Below, piece by piece: positions 44,952 to 54,259 of a stretch of DNA of 64,000 bases. The position numbers were made by a program, and so were the translations under genes. The notes below the pieces were generated by a model. The model searched no databases and had not been told where the DNA came from. It was given only the letters and a program-made list of their open reading frames with translations. Source of the stretch: CAZVPF01 sp964628195 (GTDB lineage: Bacteria > Planctomycetota > Phycisphaerae > Sedimentisphaerales > Anaerohalosphaeraceae); contig CAZVPF010000003.1 in assembly GCA_964628195.1 (NCBI GenBank), positions 112,327 through 176,326 on the forward strand. Direction: 5' to 3'. Numbering within the stretch: the first letter of the stretch is position 1; every line of letters begins with the position of its first letter.

Positions 44952-46224
44952 TATTGTTATCCCCGCTTTCGTTCTGGTCCTCGTGTGTTGTTTCGGTTGT
45001 TCCGTCGGAAGAATTTTTTCGGCCTGTGAGCTCTTCGAGTATTTTTTTGTCGGGCTCTTTTTCCTGTTCAGCGGGTTCGGGTTCGGGTTTCTGCTGAGAT
45101 TGCGGCTGGTTGTCGTCGACGGTTTGGCCTTCGTCGGGCGATTCGGTCTTAGTAAGGTTACGGAGCAGGTTCTCATCCGGTTTTTCGGGAGTTTCTACAG
45201 GGGCGGGTTTTTCGACTTGTGCTTTTTCGGTTTCGGACTTTTCCGGGGCCTGCGGCTGGGCGGAAATATCCGTTTGCACGAGTTTTTCGAGAACCTTTGA
45301 CTGTGGCGAAACCGCGGCGAGGAACTTGTCGAGCCGCTGGGTGTCGACAGCGCCGCTTGTGGGGCTTTTTTGTTCGCGGGCCCTGCTTACGGTTCTTACG
45401 AAAAAGTCTTCGAGCTTGTCTACAGGGTGGGTCACTTCACACTCGCTGCTGTGCTCGGCAACGATCTGCTTTATTTTTTCAATCGCAGAGTCGGGAATAC
45501 TTCCGGTAAGTATCTGCCTCTGCTCGGTATGCTGGAGCAGCGAACGGACCTGTCCTTCTGTCTGCATCTTGCCGCCGTAGAGGATGGATATTCTGTCGCA
45601 AACGTCTTCGACGTCGGCAAGGAGGTGGCTGCAGAGCAGTATGGTCTTTCCTCTTTCGGCGAGCAGCTTGATAAGGTCTTTCATCTGCCTAGTTCCGATG
45701 GGGTCCATGCCGGAGGTAGGCTCGTCGAGGATAAGCAGTTCGGGGTCGTTTATGAGCGCCTGGGCAAGGCCGATTCTGCGGGCCATGCCTTTGGAGTATG
45801 TACCTATTGGCCTGTTTTCCATACCGGCCAGGCCGACCATTTCGAGCAGTGCGTCGATGCGGGCCCTGCGGACGTCTTTAGACAGGCCGAATATTCGCCC
45901 GTAGAAGTCGAGGGTTTCTTTGGCATTTAGGAACTTATAAAGGTATGACTCCTCAGGCAGGTAACCGATACGGTCCTTAACATCTGGGGAGTTTATATCG
46001 CCGCCGAGCATTATGGCCTTGCCTTTCGAGGGGTGGAGCAGCCCGAGCAGCATCTTTAGCGTAGTAGTCTTTCCTGAGCCGTTCGGGCCCAGCAGTCCGT
46101 AGACTTCGTTGTGGTTTATCTTCAGGTTCAGGTCCTCAACAGCGATTACCTTCGCCCTGCCCCACCAGTCCGGGAAGACCTTGGTAAGCGATATTGTCTC
46201 GATAGCGTATTGGTTTTTACTCAT
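44944..46224 (-). CDS. ABC transporter ATP-binding protein with a long acidic/proline-rich C-terminal tail
   Basis: 426 residues from the ATG at 46224. ATPase motifs in order: Walker A LLGPNGSGKTTTLK, Q-loop IGYLPEESYLY, signature TYSKGMARRIGLAQAL, Walker B LLILDEPTSGMDP, switch His LLCSHLL. Up to about residue 310 it is an ordinary NosF/CcmA-like ATPase. The remaining about 110 residues are Pro/Glu/Gln/Lys-rich and low in hydrophobics (for example PEKPDENLLRNLTKTESPDEGQT, cut here), so predicted disordered. This tail is not usual for the family. It is followed, with an 8-base overlap, by the permease. Confidence 0.9.
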   Translation of the reverse strand: MSKNQYAIETISLTKVFPDWWGRAKVIAVEDLNLKINHNEVYGLLGPNGSGKTTTLKMLLGLLHPSKGKAIMLGGDINSPDVKDRIGYLPEESYLYKFLNAKETLDFYGRIFGLSKDVRRARIDALLEMVGLAGMENRPIGTYSKGMARRIGLAQALINDPELLILDEPTSGMDPIGTRQMKDLIKLLAERGKTILLCSHLLADVEDVCDRISILYGGKMQTEGQVRSLLQHTEQRQILTGSIPDSAIEKIKQIVAEHSSECEVTHPVDKLEDFFVRTVSRAREQKSPTSGAVDTQRLDKFLAAVSPQSKVLEKLVQTDISAQPQAPEKSETEKAQVEKPAPVETPEKPDENLLRNLTKTESPDEGQTVDDNQPQSQQKPEPEPAEQEKEPDKKILEELTGRKNSSDGTTETTHEDQNESGDNNNA

Positions 46225-46263
46225 TGCCACGAAAAATCTCACAAATTAACTGTTTTACAATAA

Positions 46264-48216
46264 TTATTCGCCCGGGCCGGCGGATTGTTCAACATGGGGC
46301 TGGAGGTGTTCGCCGTAACGAACCAGGCGGGCACTGTTGAATACCACGACAATCGAGCCGGAAAGATGCAGAAAGGCCGCGAGTATAGGCGGCAGCCAGC
46401 CTGCCGCGGCTGCGGAGATACCCAGCACGATGAATATTATGCCGAACGCAAGGTTCTGATTGATAACGCTTCGGGTCTTTCGCGAGAGTTTGACCAGGAA
46501 AGGCAGGCGGCGGAGGTCGTCGCTCATAAGCGCAATGGACGCGGAGTTAATCGCCACGTCGCTTCCGGCGGCACCCATTGCTATGCCGAGGTCACCGGCG
46601 GCAAGTGCCGGTGCGTCGTTTATTCCGTCGCCAACGACGGCGACGGTATGTCCCTCGGTGCGGATTTTTTCTACTACCGCGAGCTTGTCCTGGGGCAGGC
46701 ACTGCGCCTTGAAGTCAGTACAGCCGAGCTCAGCGGACACCCTGTTTGCGACTTCTCGGCGGTCACCGGTGAGCATTGTCACACGTTTTATGCCGGTATC
46801 GAAAAGTTCGCCGACGGCTTGTCTTGCTTCCGGACGAGACTTGTCCTGGAGGCCTATCCAGCCGATACATTTGTCGCCCCGGCTGACGTAAAGTGCACTA
46901 AAGCCCTGTTCCTCATGCAGCGTAGGGTCGGATATACCTGTCATGTCGACACTGTTTTCACGCAGGAAAGTGTCACGGCCTACCCGTACGAGGTCGCCGT
47001 TTATTTTCGCGTGTACGCCCTTTCCGGGTGTCTCCTCGAATTCGAGGCACTGTGAGAGCGATACGTTTGCCTCTTTTGCAAGTGTCATAAGCGCCCGGGC
47101 GGCGGGGTGTTTACTAAGCTGCTCGGCAGAAGCGGCAACCTCGAGCAGTGTCGCAGGCTCGATGCCCCGTGCGGGTTCGAGTTTTGTTACGTAAAGCCTG
47201 CCTGTCGTCAGGGTTCCGGTTTTATCGAAAACGACGGAGGTTATCTTACCTGCAAGCTCGAGCAGCGATACGTCCTTGACGAGTATGCCCAGACGGGCGG
47301 CGGCCGAAAGTGCGGCGACCATTGCCGTCGGGGTCGCAAGAATAAGTGCGCACGGACATGAGATAACCAGTGCAGAGATAGCGTTGTTTATTTCCTTCGT
47401 GAAAAATGCGATTATGCCGGCAATCATCAGGACGGTTGGCAGGTACCATTTTACATAGCGGTCTATTATCCGCATGATGGGTATCTGGGTTTTTTCGGCG
47501 GCGATAATAAGCTGCTGTACCTTCCCGAGGGTGGTGTCCTCGCCGGCCTTGGTGACAGTTATGTCCATCGCACCTGTAAGGTTGGAGGTTCCTGCAAAGA
47601 CCTGCATTCCGGGAACCTTGTCGACGGGCAGAGACTCACCGGTTATAGTTGCCTCGTTGACCGAACTTATGCCGCTTTTGATTTCACCGTCGGCGGGTAT
47701 GTTGTCTCCGGGACGGACACGAACTATGTCTCCGGTTTTGAGCGTGTCGACTTTTACCTCATGTTCACTGCCGTCCTCACGGACGAGGTGGGCGGTTTTG
47801 GGGGTTAGCTTTATAAGCGACTCTATCGAGGCGCGTGCGCCAAGCGCCGTGCGGGTTTCCATAAGCACCGCCAGAAGCAGCATGAAGGCAACGGCACCGG
47901 CGGTTGCGTACTGGCCGGTCGCAAATGCCGCCAGCACCGCGAGAGCTACAAGCTCGTCCATGTGCATGTGCCCCTTTGCTATGCCCTGAACGGCATGGAC
48001 AATGACGGGCAGGCCGAGGAATATTGCGCCAAGCATCGCGCTTAGCTGGGCGGCCTCGCTGTCACGGCCGTAGAACAGCGGGGCAATCATGCTGTTAATA
48101 AGCAACACGCCACCTGTAAGCGTCGCCAGCAGTGCAAGGCTGACCCTGAACTGCTTGCCGCGGGTGTTCTGCGAACTCATCTCGTATTCTTTTATTCCCA
48201 AATGTTCATGCGCCAT
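46264..48216 (-). CDS. Heavy-metal P1B-type ATPase
   Basis: 650 residues. No N-terminal HMA domain; instead a short His-containing start (MAHEHLGIKEYE). All core motifs are present: TGES, the metal motif SCPCALIL in TM6, DKTGTLTTG, SKHPAARAL (the HP motif of P1B pumps) and GDGINDAPALA. TM7-8 end with FLHLSGSIVVVFNSARL, which matches neither the Zn/Cd type (Lys/Asp) nor the Cu type cleanly, so metal specificity is open. It exports metal ions across the inner membrane. It lies between the HflK-like gene (32 bases) and the ABC ATPase gene (39 bases) on the same strand. Confidence 0.92.
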   Translation of the reverse strand: MAHEHLGIKEYEMSSQNTRGKQFRVSLALLATLTGGVLLINSMIAPLFYGRDSEAAQLSAMLGAIFLGLPVIVHAVQGIAKGHMHMDELVALAVLAAFATGQYATAGAVAFMLLLAVLMETRTALGARASIESLIKLTPKTAHLVREDGSEHEVKVDTLKTGDIVRVRPGDNIPADGEIKSGISSVNEATITGESLPVDKVPGMQVFAGTSNLTGAMDITVTKAGEDTTLGKVQQLIIAAEKTQIPIMRIIDRYVKWYLPTVLMIAGIIAFFTKEINNAISALVISCPCALILATPTAMVAALSAAARLGILVKDVSLLELAGKITSVVFDKTGTLTTGRLYVTKLEPARGIEPATLLEVAASAEQLSKHPAARALMTLAKEANVSLSQCLEFEETPGKGVHAKINGDLVRVGRDTFLRENSVDMTGISDPTLHEEQGFSALYVSRGDKCIGWIGLQDKSRPEARQAVGELFDTGIKRVTMLTGDRREVANRVSAELGCTDFKAQCLPQDKLAVVEKIRTEGHTVAVVGDGINDAPALAAGDLGIAMGAAGSDVAINSASIALMSDDLRRLPFLVKLSRKTRSVINQNLAFGIIFIVLGISAAAAGWLPPILAAFLHLSGSIVVVFNSARLVRYGEHLQPHVEQSAGPGE

Positions 48217-48248
48217 AATAATAACTCGCTACTAATTCGCTTAACGGT

Positions 48249-49505
48249 TTAGTCATTTCTCTGATTTTCTTTAGCTCTCGCTTCGTTACGGTTTATCAAT
48301 ACCCGTATTTCACGCGGGCCGTCGTTTTGGTCCGGCGGGATAATAATCTGCTCGTCGACCTTGTCCAGAACGCCTGATATGGTGTCCTGGTATATCTGCT
48401 GGAGGACAAGCTTCGGTCTTTCCTTATATTCGGGAAGCAGCTGGAGCAGGTAGTCGGCGTTTGCCTTTGCGGTTTCGACAACCTTTGTGCGGTATGCCCG
48501 GGCCTGGGAAATCTGTTCCTGCGCCCTGCCGCTGAGCATGGAAAGGTAGGTCTCGCGCTGTTTATCGGTCAGGTCTTCCTGTTTAAGTTTTTCGAGAACC
48601 TCTTCAGCATGGGGGCCGCCGGCTTGGTTTAGAACAGTGTCGTAATAGCTTTTGGCCTCGGTTTTGAGACGGTCCTTTTCCTGGCTTGCCATATTAAGCT
48701 GCTGGAAGGCGTCGTCGACCTGGCGCGGCCAGGTAATCTTTCCCGCGACCTGCATCGCGACGACCGTCACGCCGGAACGTATTTCGTTGAGGCGTTCCTG
48801 AAGCAGAAGTTTGACGTTATTTGCGATGTCAGGCGCGCTTACAATAGCTTCGTCGATGGTGTAGTTTACCATTGTTGTAACTACAGCGTCGGCGGCCATA
48901 CTCTGGAGAAAAGGATCGACTGATTCTTTGAGGAGATCGGCGAATGTCCGGCCGGGCTTAAGCTGCGGAAAGTACATGTTGCGGAAAAAGTCCTCGGGGT
49001 AGTCGATTCGGTAATTAAGCTGCCACTTGGAATGGACAATGTTGTAATCGACACCTTCGATACCGGCAACTGTGTCATTGCTCGTAAGGCAGTAACCGTC
49101 TCGCGTGGGGTTGAGGGTGGGTTCCACCCTGCCGGGCTGGCCGGTAAGTTTTTCACGCTCGGTCTGAAAGTACCAGAATGAATCTATCGGTACGGAGTGA
49201 ACCTTCGCCACTGGTATGCGGACTATTTCATCGATCGGTGCCGGAAAGGCCCAGTGCAGACCGGGGCCGAGAATGCGGTCGTCGCCTACACCGCGAATCT
49301 TCCCGAAACGAAGTACCATCGCCTGTTCATCGGGCTGTACGCGGAATATTCCCGAGCCGAGGAACAGCAATATGACGACGGCCATTATAACCTTCAGAAA
49401 GAAAAACGAGTTTTTCAGCGCGTTGGAAAGCGACCTGCCGGCAGCATCGATCTGCTCTTCAAATTGCGTGTTCTCCTGCGGTTGTTTTATATCATTATCT
49501 TCCAT
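48249..49505 (-). CDS. hflK: SPFH/Band 7 membrane protein, HflK-like
   Basis: 418 residues. One membrane helix (FFFLKVIMAVVILLFLGSGIF) after a polar N-terminus, then the SPFH/Band 7 domain (RVQPDEQAMVLRFGKIRG ... GPGLHWAFPAPIDEIVRIPV) and a long coiled coil with QEKDRLKTEAKSYYDTVLNQAGG. HflK forms a ring with HflC around the FtsH protease. The sequence is longer and more diverged than E. coli HflK, so the symbol is by similarity of type. AGGAAG precedes the ATG. It lies 59 bases after the HflC-like gene. Confidence 0.8.
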   Translation of the reverse strand: MEDNDIKQPQENTQFEEQIDAAGRSLSNALKNSFFFLKVIMAVVILLFLGSGIFRVQPDEQAMVLRFGKIRGVGDDRILGPGLHWAFPAPIDEIVRIPVAKVHSVPIDSFWYFQTEREKLTGQPGRVEPTLNPTRDGYCLTSNDTVAGIEGVDYNIVHSKWQLNYRIDYPEDFFRNMYFPQLKPGRTFADLLKESVDPFLQSMAADAVVTTMVNYTIDEAIVSAPDIANNVKLLLQERLNEIRSGVTVVAMQVAGKITWPRQVDDAFQQLNMASQEKDRLKTEAKSYYDTVLNQAGGPHAEEVLEKLKQEDLTDKQRETYLSMLSGRAQEQISQARAYRTKVVETAKANADYLLQLLPEYKERPKLVLQQIYQDTISGVLDKVDEQIIIPPDQNDGPREIRVLINRNEARAKENQRND

Positions 49506-49564
49506 AGCGTTATATCTTCCTAAGCGTTGGTCAATATTTGCTTAAAGACTGCAAATGTACATTA

Positions 49565-50467
49565 TTACTTTTTCTGTTCTTCAGGTTTCAAGTCCGGCAC
49601 CTTTTTAAGCAGCTCGAACGGTTCGGTATCAGCCCCAAGCACAACGGTGGACTTTTTATTGAGTATGATCTTGAGGGCCTCAAGGTCACGCAGGAACATG
49701 GCAAGTTCGGGGTCGGCTTCGAGAAGCTTATAATACTTTGCCGCTTCGGCGTCGCCCTGGCCCCGAATCGCTTTCGCCTGGGCGTCTGCGACAGCGAGAA
49801 GCTCGGTTCGCTTGGATTCGGCGTCGGTGCGGATCCGGGTGGCTTCGGCGTTACCTTCGGCCTTGATTGCCTCGGTTTTACGGTTGCGGTCGGCGCGCAT
49901 CCTGCCGAACACGTCCTTTGTAACCTTTTCACTTACTCCAAGCTGCTTAATCCCCACGAGCCTTACATTGATCCCGAAGTCATCTTTGCTCTTTGAAGCG
50001 AGGCTCTGGAGCATTTCTTTTTCTATCTCGGCGAAGTTGATCTTTTCGGGGTCCGAGTTGACGAACTCGCTGAAATAATGCCGGCCTATAACAGAGTTCT
50101 GAGTGTCGCGAAGCAGGCTGCGAAGCTGGAGCTCGGCGCCTTTTTTGTCGCGAACCGACTCAAGGAACTTGAGCGGGTCATGTATATTCCAGACGACGTA
50201 ACTGGTTACAATGATGGGCTCGCCGCCTTTTGTGGTTGTTTCTTCCATTATGCCCTCATAGACATGGGCGCGGGAATCAAAAGTGTGCACAGACTGTATC
50301 GGCGCGGGCCATCGCGTATACAGCCCGGGCTCGACAATTGATCGGGTCGGCTTGCCGAAGGTGGTTACCAGTGCGCTTTCGGTTTCGCGGACCTGGAACG
50401 TGAACATGTAAAAAGCTATCACGATGCCGATCAGGATAAGCAGTATTATTCCGGAAATGTTCTTCAT
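49565..50467 (-). CDS. hflC: SPFH/Band 7 membrane protein, HflC-like
   Basis: 300 residues, one N-terminal membrane helix (ISGIILLILIGIVIAFYMF) and an SPFH domain (VRETESALVTTFGKPTRSIVEPGLYTRWPAPIQSVHTFDSR, cut). The C-terminal helical half includes MRADRNRKTEAIKAEGNAEA and AKAIRGQGDAEAAKYY, diagnostic of HflC. It is expected to pair with the HflK-like protein downstream and to regulate FtsH. AAGGAAG lies before the ATG. It is 51 bases downstream of the polytopic SPFH gene. Confidence 0.88.
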   Translation of the reverse strand: MKNISGIILLILIGIVIAFYMFTFQVRETESALVTTFGKPTRSIVEPGLYTRWPAPIQSVHTFDSRAHVYEGIMEETTTKGGEPIIVTSYVVWNIHDPLKFLESVRDKKGAELQLRSLLRDTQNSVIGRHYFSEFVNSDPEKINFAEIEKEMLQSLASKSKDDFGINVRLVGIKQLGVSEKVTKDVFGRMRADRNRKTEAIKAEGNAEATRIRTDAESKRTELLAVADAQAKAIRGQGDAEAAKYYKLLEADPELAMFLRDLEALKIILNKKSTVVLGADTEPFELLKKVPDLKPEEQKK

Positions 50468-50518
50468 GTCGCTTCTTCCTTTTTATTCTGGTTATTCTTA
50501 CTTTTTTCTTTAGCGGAT

Positions 50519-52576
50519 TTACCGCCCGGTAACTTCATCTATGCTTATATCATAAAGTTCGGGTGAAAGGACTTCCTGCAGGTCCACAATATAAACCTGC
50601 GAATCGTCCTGACCTGCGACAACAATATATTTTCGTATATCAGGCAGTGTCTCTTCAAGAACAGCAAGCCTCTGCTGGCGTTTGAATATTTCCGGCGCGG
50701 CTTCAAATGCCTTAAGCTGTTTCTCAAACCGCTTTCCCGTCGCCTCGCTGGTTACCACACGTGCGTAGGCATACGCCCTGGCTTCGGATACCTTTTGGAA
50801 TATCTCGCCCTTTACCCGTACAAATTCCTGTTCAAGCTCGTTTTGCAGCCTCCGAACCTCGGGTTCATTGCCTTTTTCCTTCGCTTCCTGGAAGGCTATC
50901 GCTTTTTCGTAAAGTTCATTTGACATCTCTACCGAACCGCCGAGTGTAGTCAGCGTTCTATTTCGGTCGGCAAGGGCACTTAGCACGGAAGCCTGCTTCT
51001 GCTGGAATGCACCGATAACCTGTTCATAACTGTCGGCAACGTCGGGGGGCGGATGCACACCCTGCAAGCCGAGCAGTACAACCTCAACGCCGAGCCGGGC
51101 GGCATCTGCTGCGTCCTGGATGCGACGGCGAAGTATTTTCGAAGCGGCCTCTCGGCCTGCTGCGAGCAGCGAAGCGCTTCGGCCTGTCTGCTGCTGGTCG
51201 GCCTCGTCGACGATCTCAACCTGCGACCCGGCTGCGTACCTGACAAGTTCACGGTAGCATATTTCTTCGAGCATTTTGCGGGAATCGCTGTGCCTGTATA
51301 CATAATCATAAAGACTGCGTATGCGGTAAAGGACCGGAACGTTAGCCCTTACAAGACTGACAGGTACCGCGCCGCGGCGGACGCTTTCCCCTTCCTCGGG
51401 CACCGCCACGAGCAGGTCGTATTCTTCCTTATAATGCTGTTGGCCCCACAGCAGGGAAGTTGGTTTTGTCTCAGGGTCCTCTTCCAGGTAGCCCACTGTA
51501 AGCTTGTGGATTTTTCTGGTGTCGTACTTATATACCTTGTCGAAAGGCCAGGGCCACTTGAAATGTATTCCGGGCTTGACAAGCCTGCCGCCATTTTCAA
51601 ACGAGCCGAGGCGCTCAATTATGGCCTCGCTGCCGGGATTTATAACAACGACACTGCTGAAAAGATAGAGCACAATCGCTCCGAAAATGAACAGAGGTAT
51701 AACGGCCTTTTCGAACAGCTTGTAGAACCACGTCTGCGAGACCTGGAACCCGAACTGGTAGTCGATGGTGCTTGCGAATGTATGCAGGATGCCGCCTGGC
51801 TCGTTAATCAGACCGAGCAAACGGCTGTCAATTGCGAGACGACTTTCCTGGCCGGCAACACGCGGGCGGTAAATGTCGAGTATCAGGTTAAAGATTATTT
51901 CAACGCCGAGCACCGCCAGGACACCGGGAATCACCCAACCGAGCACCTCCAGGCCGACCCGGGATTTGGTGTAATGCATTACAATAAGAAATACGGTAAC
52001 CGCGGCGGAAAGTATGCCTGTCGCGAGCATTACGCTGCTGCCGGCACGGAGGGGCCGCCACTTGGGCTCGGCACTCATACCGGTGGCAAATCTCGATATC
52101 AGATAGCAGACAAAGGCGATCACGGTGGTTATCACGCCTGCTACCATGAGATTTTTCAGTTCAGGCTGAACCTTATCAGGTTTTGAAAGATAGATAAAGT
52201 ACAACGAAGCCATCACGATGTTGTAAACAGCCACCAATCCTGAGAAAACAGGAAGCATCCATTTTTCAAAAAACCGAAGCCTGCGCTGAGCCACTGCGAA
52301 AAGCTCTTCCCGGTCCTTGTCAAAAATGGTGTCTTCAGACTGGTTTTTCTTAAGCTGGGCAATGTCGAGTTTTTCCTGCTCGGCAAGGGTGCGCTGGTGG
52401 AAAAGTATCAGCACGATGAACCAGACGAAAACCCCCGAAAGCATCTGCCAGACCAGGACGTTCAGTGCGAAAACGTTCGTGTATCTTGCGAGGATTAGCG
52501 TCACTACAAAGAAAAGAACAGTAAGAACAAGGCACATAAACGAAACGTACTGAGCTTTACGCGATGTTGTATTCAT
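50519..52576 (-). CDS. Polytopic SPFH/Band 7 protein (third SPFH gene)
   Basis: 685 residues. The first about 315 residues hold roughly seven membrane helices, unlike HflK/HflC or stomatin, which have one. Then comes an SPFH domain (INPGSEAIIERLGSFENGGR ... PGIHFKWPWPFDKVYKYDTR) and a coiled-coil region (QNELEQEFVRVKGEIFQKVSEARAYAYA). The C-terminal end (VYIVDLQEVLSPELYDI) has no assignable motif. The combination is probably specific to planctomycete-like lineages. It is first in a seven-gene minus-strand cluster and has a divergent ABC-2 permease gene across about 150 bases. Confidence 0.75.
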   Translation of the reverse strand: MNTTSRKAQYVSFMCLVLTVLFFVVTLILARYTNVFALNVLVWQMLSGVFVWFIVLILFHQRTLAEQEKLDIAQLKKNQSEDTIFDKDREELFAVAQRRLRFFEKWMLPVFSGLVAVYNIVMASLYFIYLSKPDKVQPELKNLMVAGVITTVIAFVCYLISRFATGMSAEPKWRPLRAGSSVMLATGILSAAVTVFLIVMHYTKSRVGLEVLGWVIPGVLAVLGVEIIFNLILDIYRPRVAGQESRLAIDSRLLGLINEPGGILHTFASTIDYQFGFQVSQTWFYKLFEKAVIPLFIFGAIVLYLFSSVVVINPGSEAIIERLGSFENGGRLVKPGIHFKWPWPFDKVYKYDTRKIHKLTVGYLEEDPETKPTSLLWGQQHYKEEYDLLVAVPEEGESVRRGAVPVSLVRANVPVLYRIRSLYDYVYRHSDSRKMLEEICYRELVRYAAGSQVEIVDEADQQQTGRSASLLAAGREAASKILRRRIQDAADAARLGVEVVLLGLQGVHPPPDVADSYEQVIGAFQQKQASVLSALADRNRTLTTLGGSVEMSNELYEKAIAFQEAKEKGNEPEVRRLQNELEQEFVRVKGEIFQKVSEARAYAYARVVTSEATGKRFEKQLKAFEAAPEIFKRQQRLAVLEETLPDIRKYIVVAGQDDSQVYIVDLQEVLSPELYDISIDEVTGR

Positions 52577-52725
52577 ATTTTATATCCCGTATTAGTTGCC
52601 AAAAGGGTGTTTTTAACAGATAATAAAAGTTTTATCAACAACAATAAACAAATTCTTTACAACCGAACAGCAAGGTAATATAACAATAACATAGTTTAAA
52701 GTGTAGTATATTTCAGGATAAAAGC

Positions 52726-53691
52726 GTGATTAATAAACTAACAACCATAACAAAAAACACATTTATAGAAACCCTGAGACAACCCATCTTCACAATTATT
52801 ATCGCCTTTACCATATTTCTTTATGTCATCAGCCCGGCGATAACGATGTATACGATGGACGACGACGTTAAACTCCTGCGGGAGTTAGGGCTATCTACGC
52901 TTTTTTTGGCGGGTTTGTTCATAGCGGTTTTCTCGGCAACGAGCGCCATTACCGAGGAAATCGAGACCGGGACTATCACAACTATACTTTCCAAGCCGGT
53001 TTCGCGAACAGTTTTTGTTCTGGGCAAATTTTTGGGGATTACCGCAGCGGTGACTCTGGCCCATTTCATATTGACTGTTGCAATGCTGATGATGGTCCGG
53101 CACGGGGTGCTTACAGCGGCTTACGACACGCATGACTGGGTGGTAATAACAACAATGGTGATCGCCGTTCCGCTGGTACTGACCTTAACTGCTTTTCTAA
53201 ACTACAGTTATGACTGGAACTTTTGCGCAACAGCCGTTAGCGCAGCGGGTGTGGCGGCGGCAATATCAGTCAGTATTCTGTCTTTTATAGATAAACAATG
53301 GCAATTTAACCCTGCTGACAACGGCTTTAAGGTATTCGATGTGTATGCGTCGGTGCTGCTGCTTATGGCTATTCTTATTCTTGTCGCACTTGCGCTGATG
53401 TTTTCGACGAGACTCAACGTAGTTTTAACACTTTCCTGTTGTATTGCGGCTTTTTTGCTGGGACTTATCAGCGATTATCTATTCGGAAGGTTCTCCGATC
53501 AGCATTTATGGGCTAAAATAGGCAAAGTTGTTGTGCCCAACTTTCAGGTATTCTGGATAAGCGACGCAATTTATGAGGGCAATCCCATTCCGCTGCAATA
53601 TATAGGTATAGGGGCGGTTTACGCCTTTCTTTACACTTCAGCTGCCCTTTTCCTTGCTGTGGGACTATTCCAGAGGCGGCAGGTAGGTTAA
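52726..53691 (+). CDS. ABC-2 type transporter permease (second)
   Basis: 321 residues with six or seven membrane helices. The N-terminus (TKNTFIETLRQPIFTIIIAFTIFLYVI) and TEEIETGTITTILSKPVSRTVFVLGKFLGI are typical of NosY-type permeases and resemble the permease at 43581-44951. No ATPase gene is adjacent, so it may use the ATPase encoded in the divergent cluster; this is inference. It is oriented away from the SPFH cluster and shares its intergenic region. It is convergent with the GNAT gene. Confidence 0.8.
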   Translation: MINKLTTITKNTFIETLRQPIFTIIIAFTIFLYVISPAITMYTMDDDVKLLRELGLSTLFLAGLFIAVFSATSAITEEIETGTITTILSKPVSRTVFVLGKFLGITAAVTLAHFILTVAMLMMVRHGVLTAAYDTHDWVVITTMVIAVPLVLTLTAFLNYSYDWNFCATAVSAAGVAAAISVSILSFIDKQWQFNPADNGFKVFDVYASVLLLMAILILVALALMFSTRLNVVLTLSCCIAAFLLGLISDYLFGRFSDQHLWAKIGKVVVPNFQVFWISDAIYEGNPIPLQYIGIGAVYAFLYTSAALFLAVGLFQRRQVG

Positions 53692-53712
53692 TAACACCCC
53701 CTGCCAAAATTT

Positions 53713-54168
53713 TCAGCCGAACTTATATATAAGTGCTATTTCGTCGCATTCGTCCTGCTTTGGGCAGCGTGCGCAATCGCTCCAGACTTTCATTGGCAAA
53801 TCCTGCCTGTTGACCCTTTGAAAGCCTATTTTTTCGAAAAAATACGGTTCGAGGGTCAATGCGAACACTTTATCCACGCCGTATTCTGCAGCTCGGGCCA
53901 GCGATGCCTCCACCAATGCCCTGCCGACACCTCGGCCCATGCAATTCTTAGAAACCGCAAGAGATTTGACCTCGGCAAGATCCTTCCATATAATCTGGAG
54001 TGCGCAGCAGCCGACAACCTGGCCTTTGTCTTCGGCAACGAGAAAAATCGGGATATTCTCGTAAATATCCGAAAGTGAGCGGAAAAGCATTTTGTCAAGT
54101 TCCGCATAAAAGGATATCAGTTCGTGTATAGCCTGGCCGTCTTTGATTGTCGCGCCGCGTATTTCCAT
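53713..54168 (-). CDS. GNAT N-acetyltransferase, N-acetylglutamate synthase-like
   Basis: 151 residues, a single GNAT fold. Acetyl-CoA binding is seen in VSKNCMGRGVGRALVEASL (the R/Q-x2-G-x-G/A motif) after a beta-strand LAEVKSLAV. The C-terminal CARCPKQDECDEIAL is the Cys pattern seen in stand-alone ArgA-like N-acetylglutamate synthases (often reading C-x2-C-x5-C-x-E). This suggests a role in arginine biosynthesis, with moderate confidence; other GNAT substrates are possible. It is convergent with the ABC permease gene and divergent from the dehydratase gene. Confidence 0.8.
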   Translation of the reverse strand: MEIRGATIKDGQAIHELISFYAELDKMLFRSLSDIYENIPIFLVAEDKGQVVGCCALQIIWKDLAEVKSLAVSKNCMGRGVGRALVEASLARAAEYGVDKVFALTLEPYFFEKIGFQRVNRQDLPMKVWSDCARCPKQDECDEIALIYKFG

Positions 54169-54259
54169 AAGCCCGTTATAATAAGCAACTAAGACTTATT
54201 TTACAATAACTAAAAAAAATGCTGGAAATAGGCGGCAATTCAAATAAAATTGCCCAATC

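Noticed and set aside
44952..45176. Upstream extension of the ABC permease reading frame
   Set aside because: The added Pro/Asn/Lys-rich residues are the ATPase tail read in another frame; the ATG at 44951 fits the permease family.
51053..52186. Open frame of 377 codons on the plus strand opposite the polytopic SPFH gene
   Set aside because: The minus-strand gene has an SPFH domain, membrane helices and operon context; the plus frame is a shadow.
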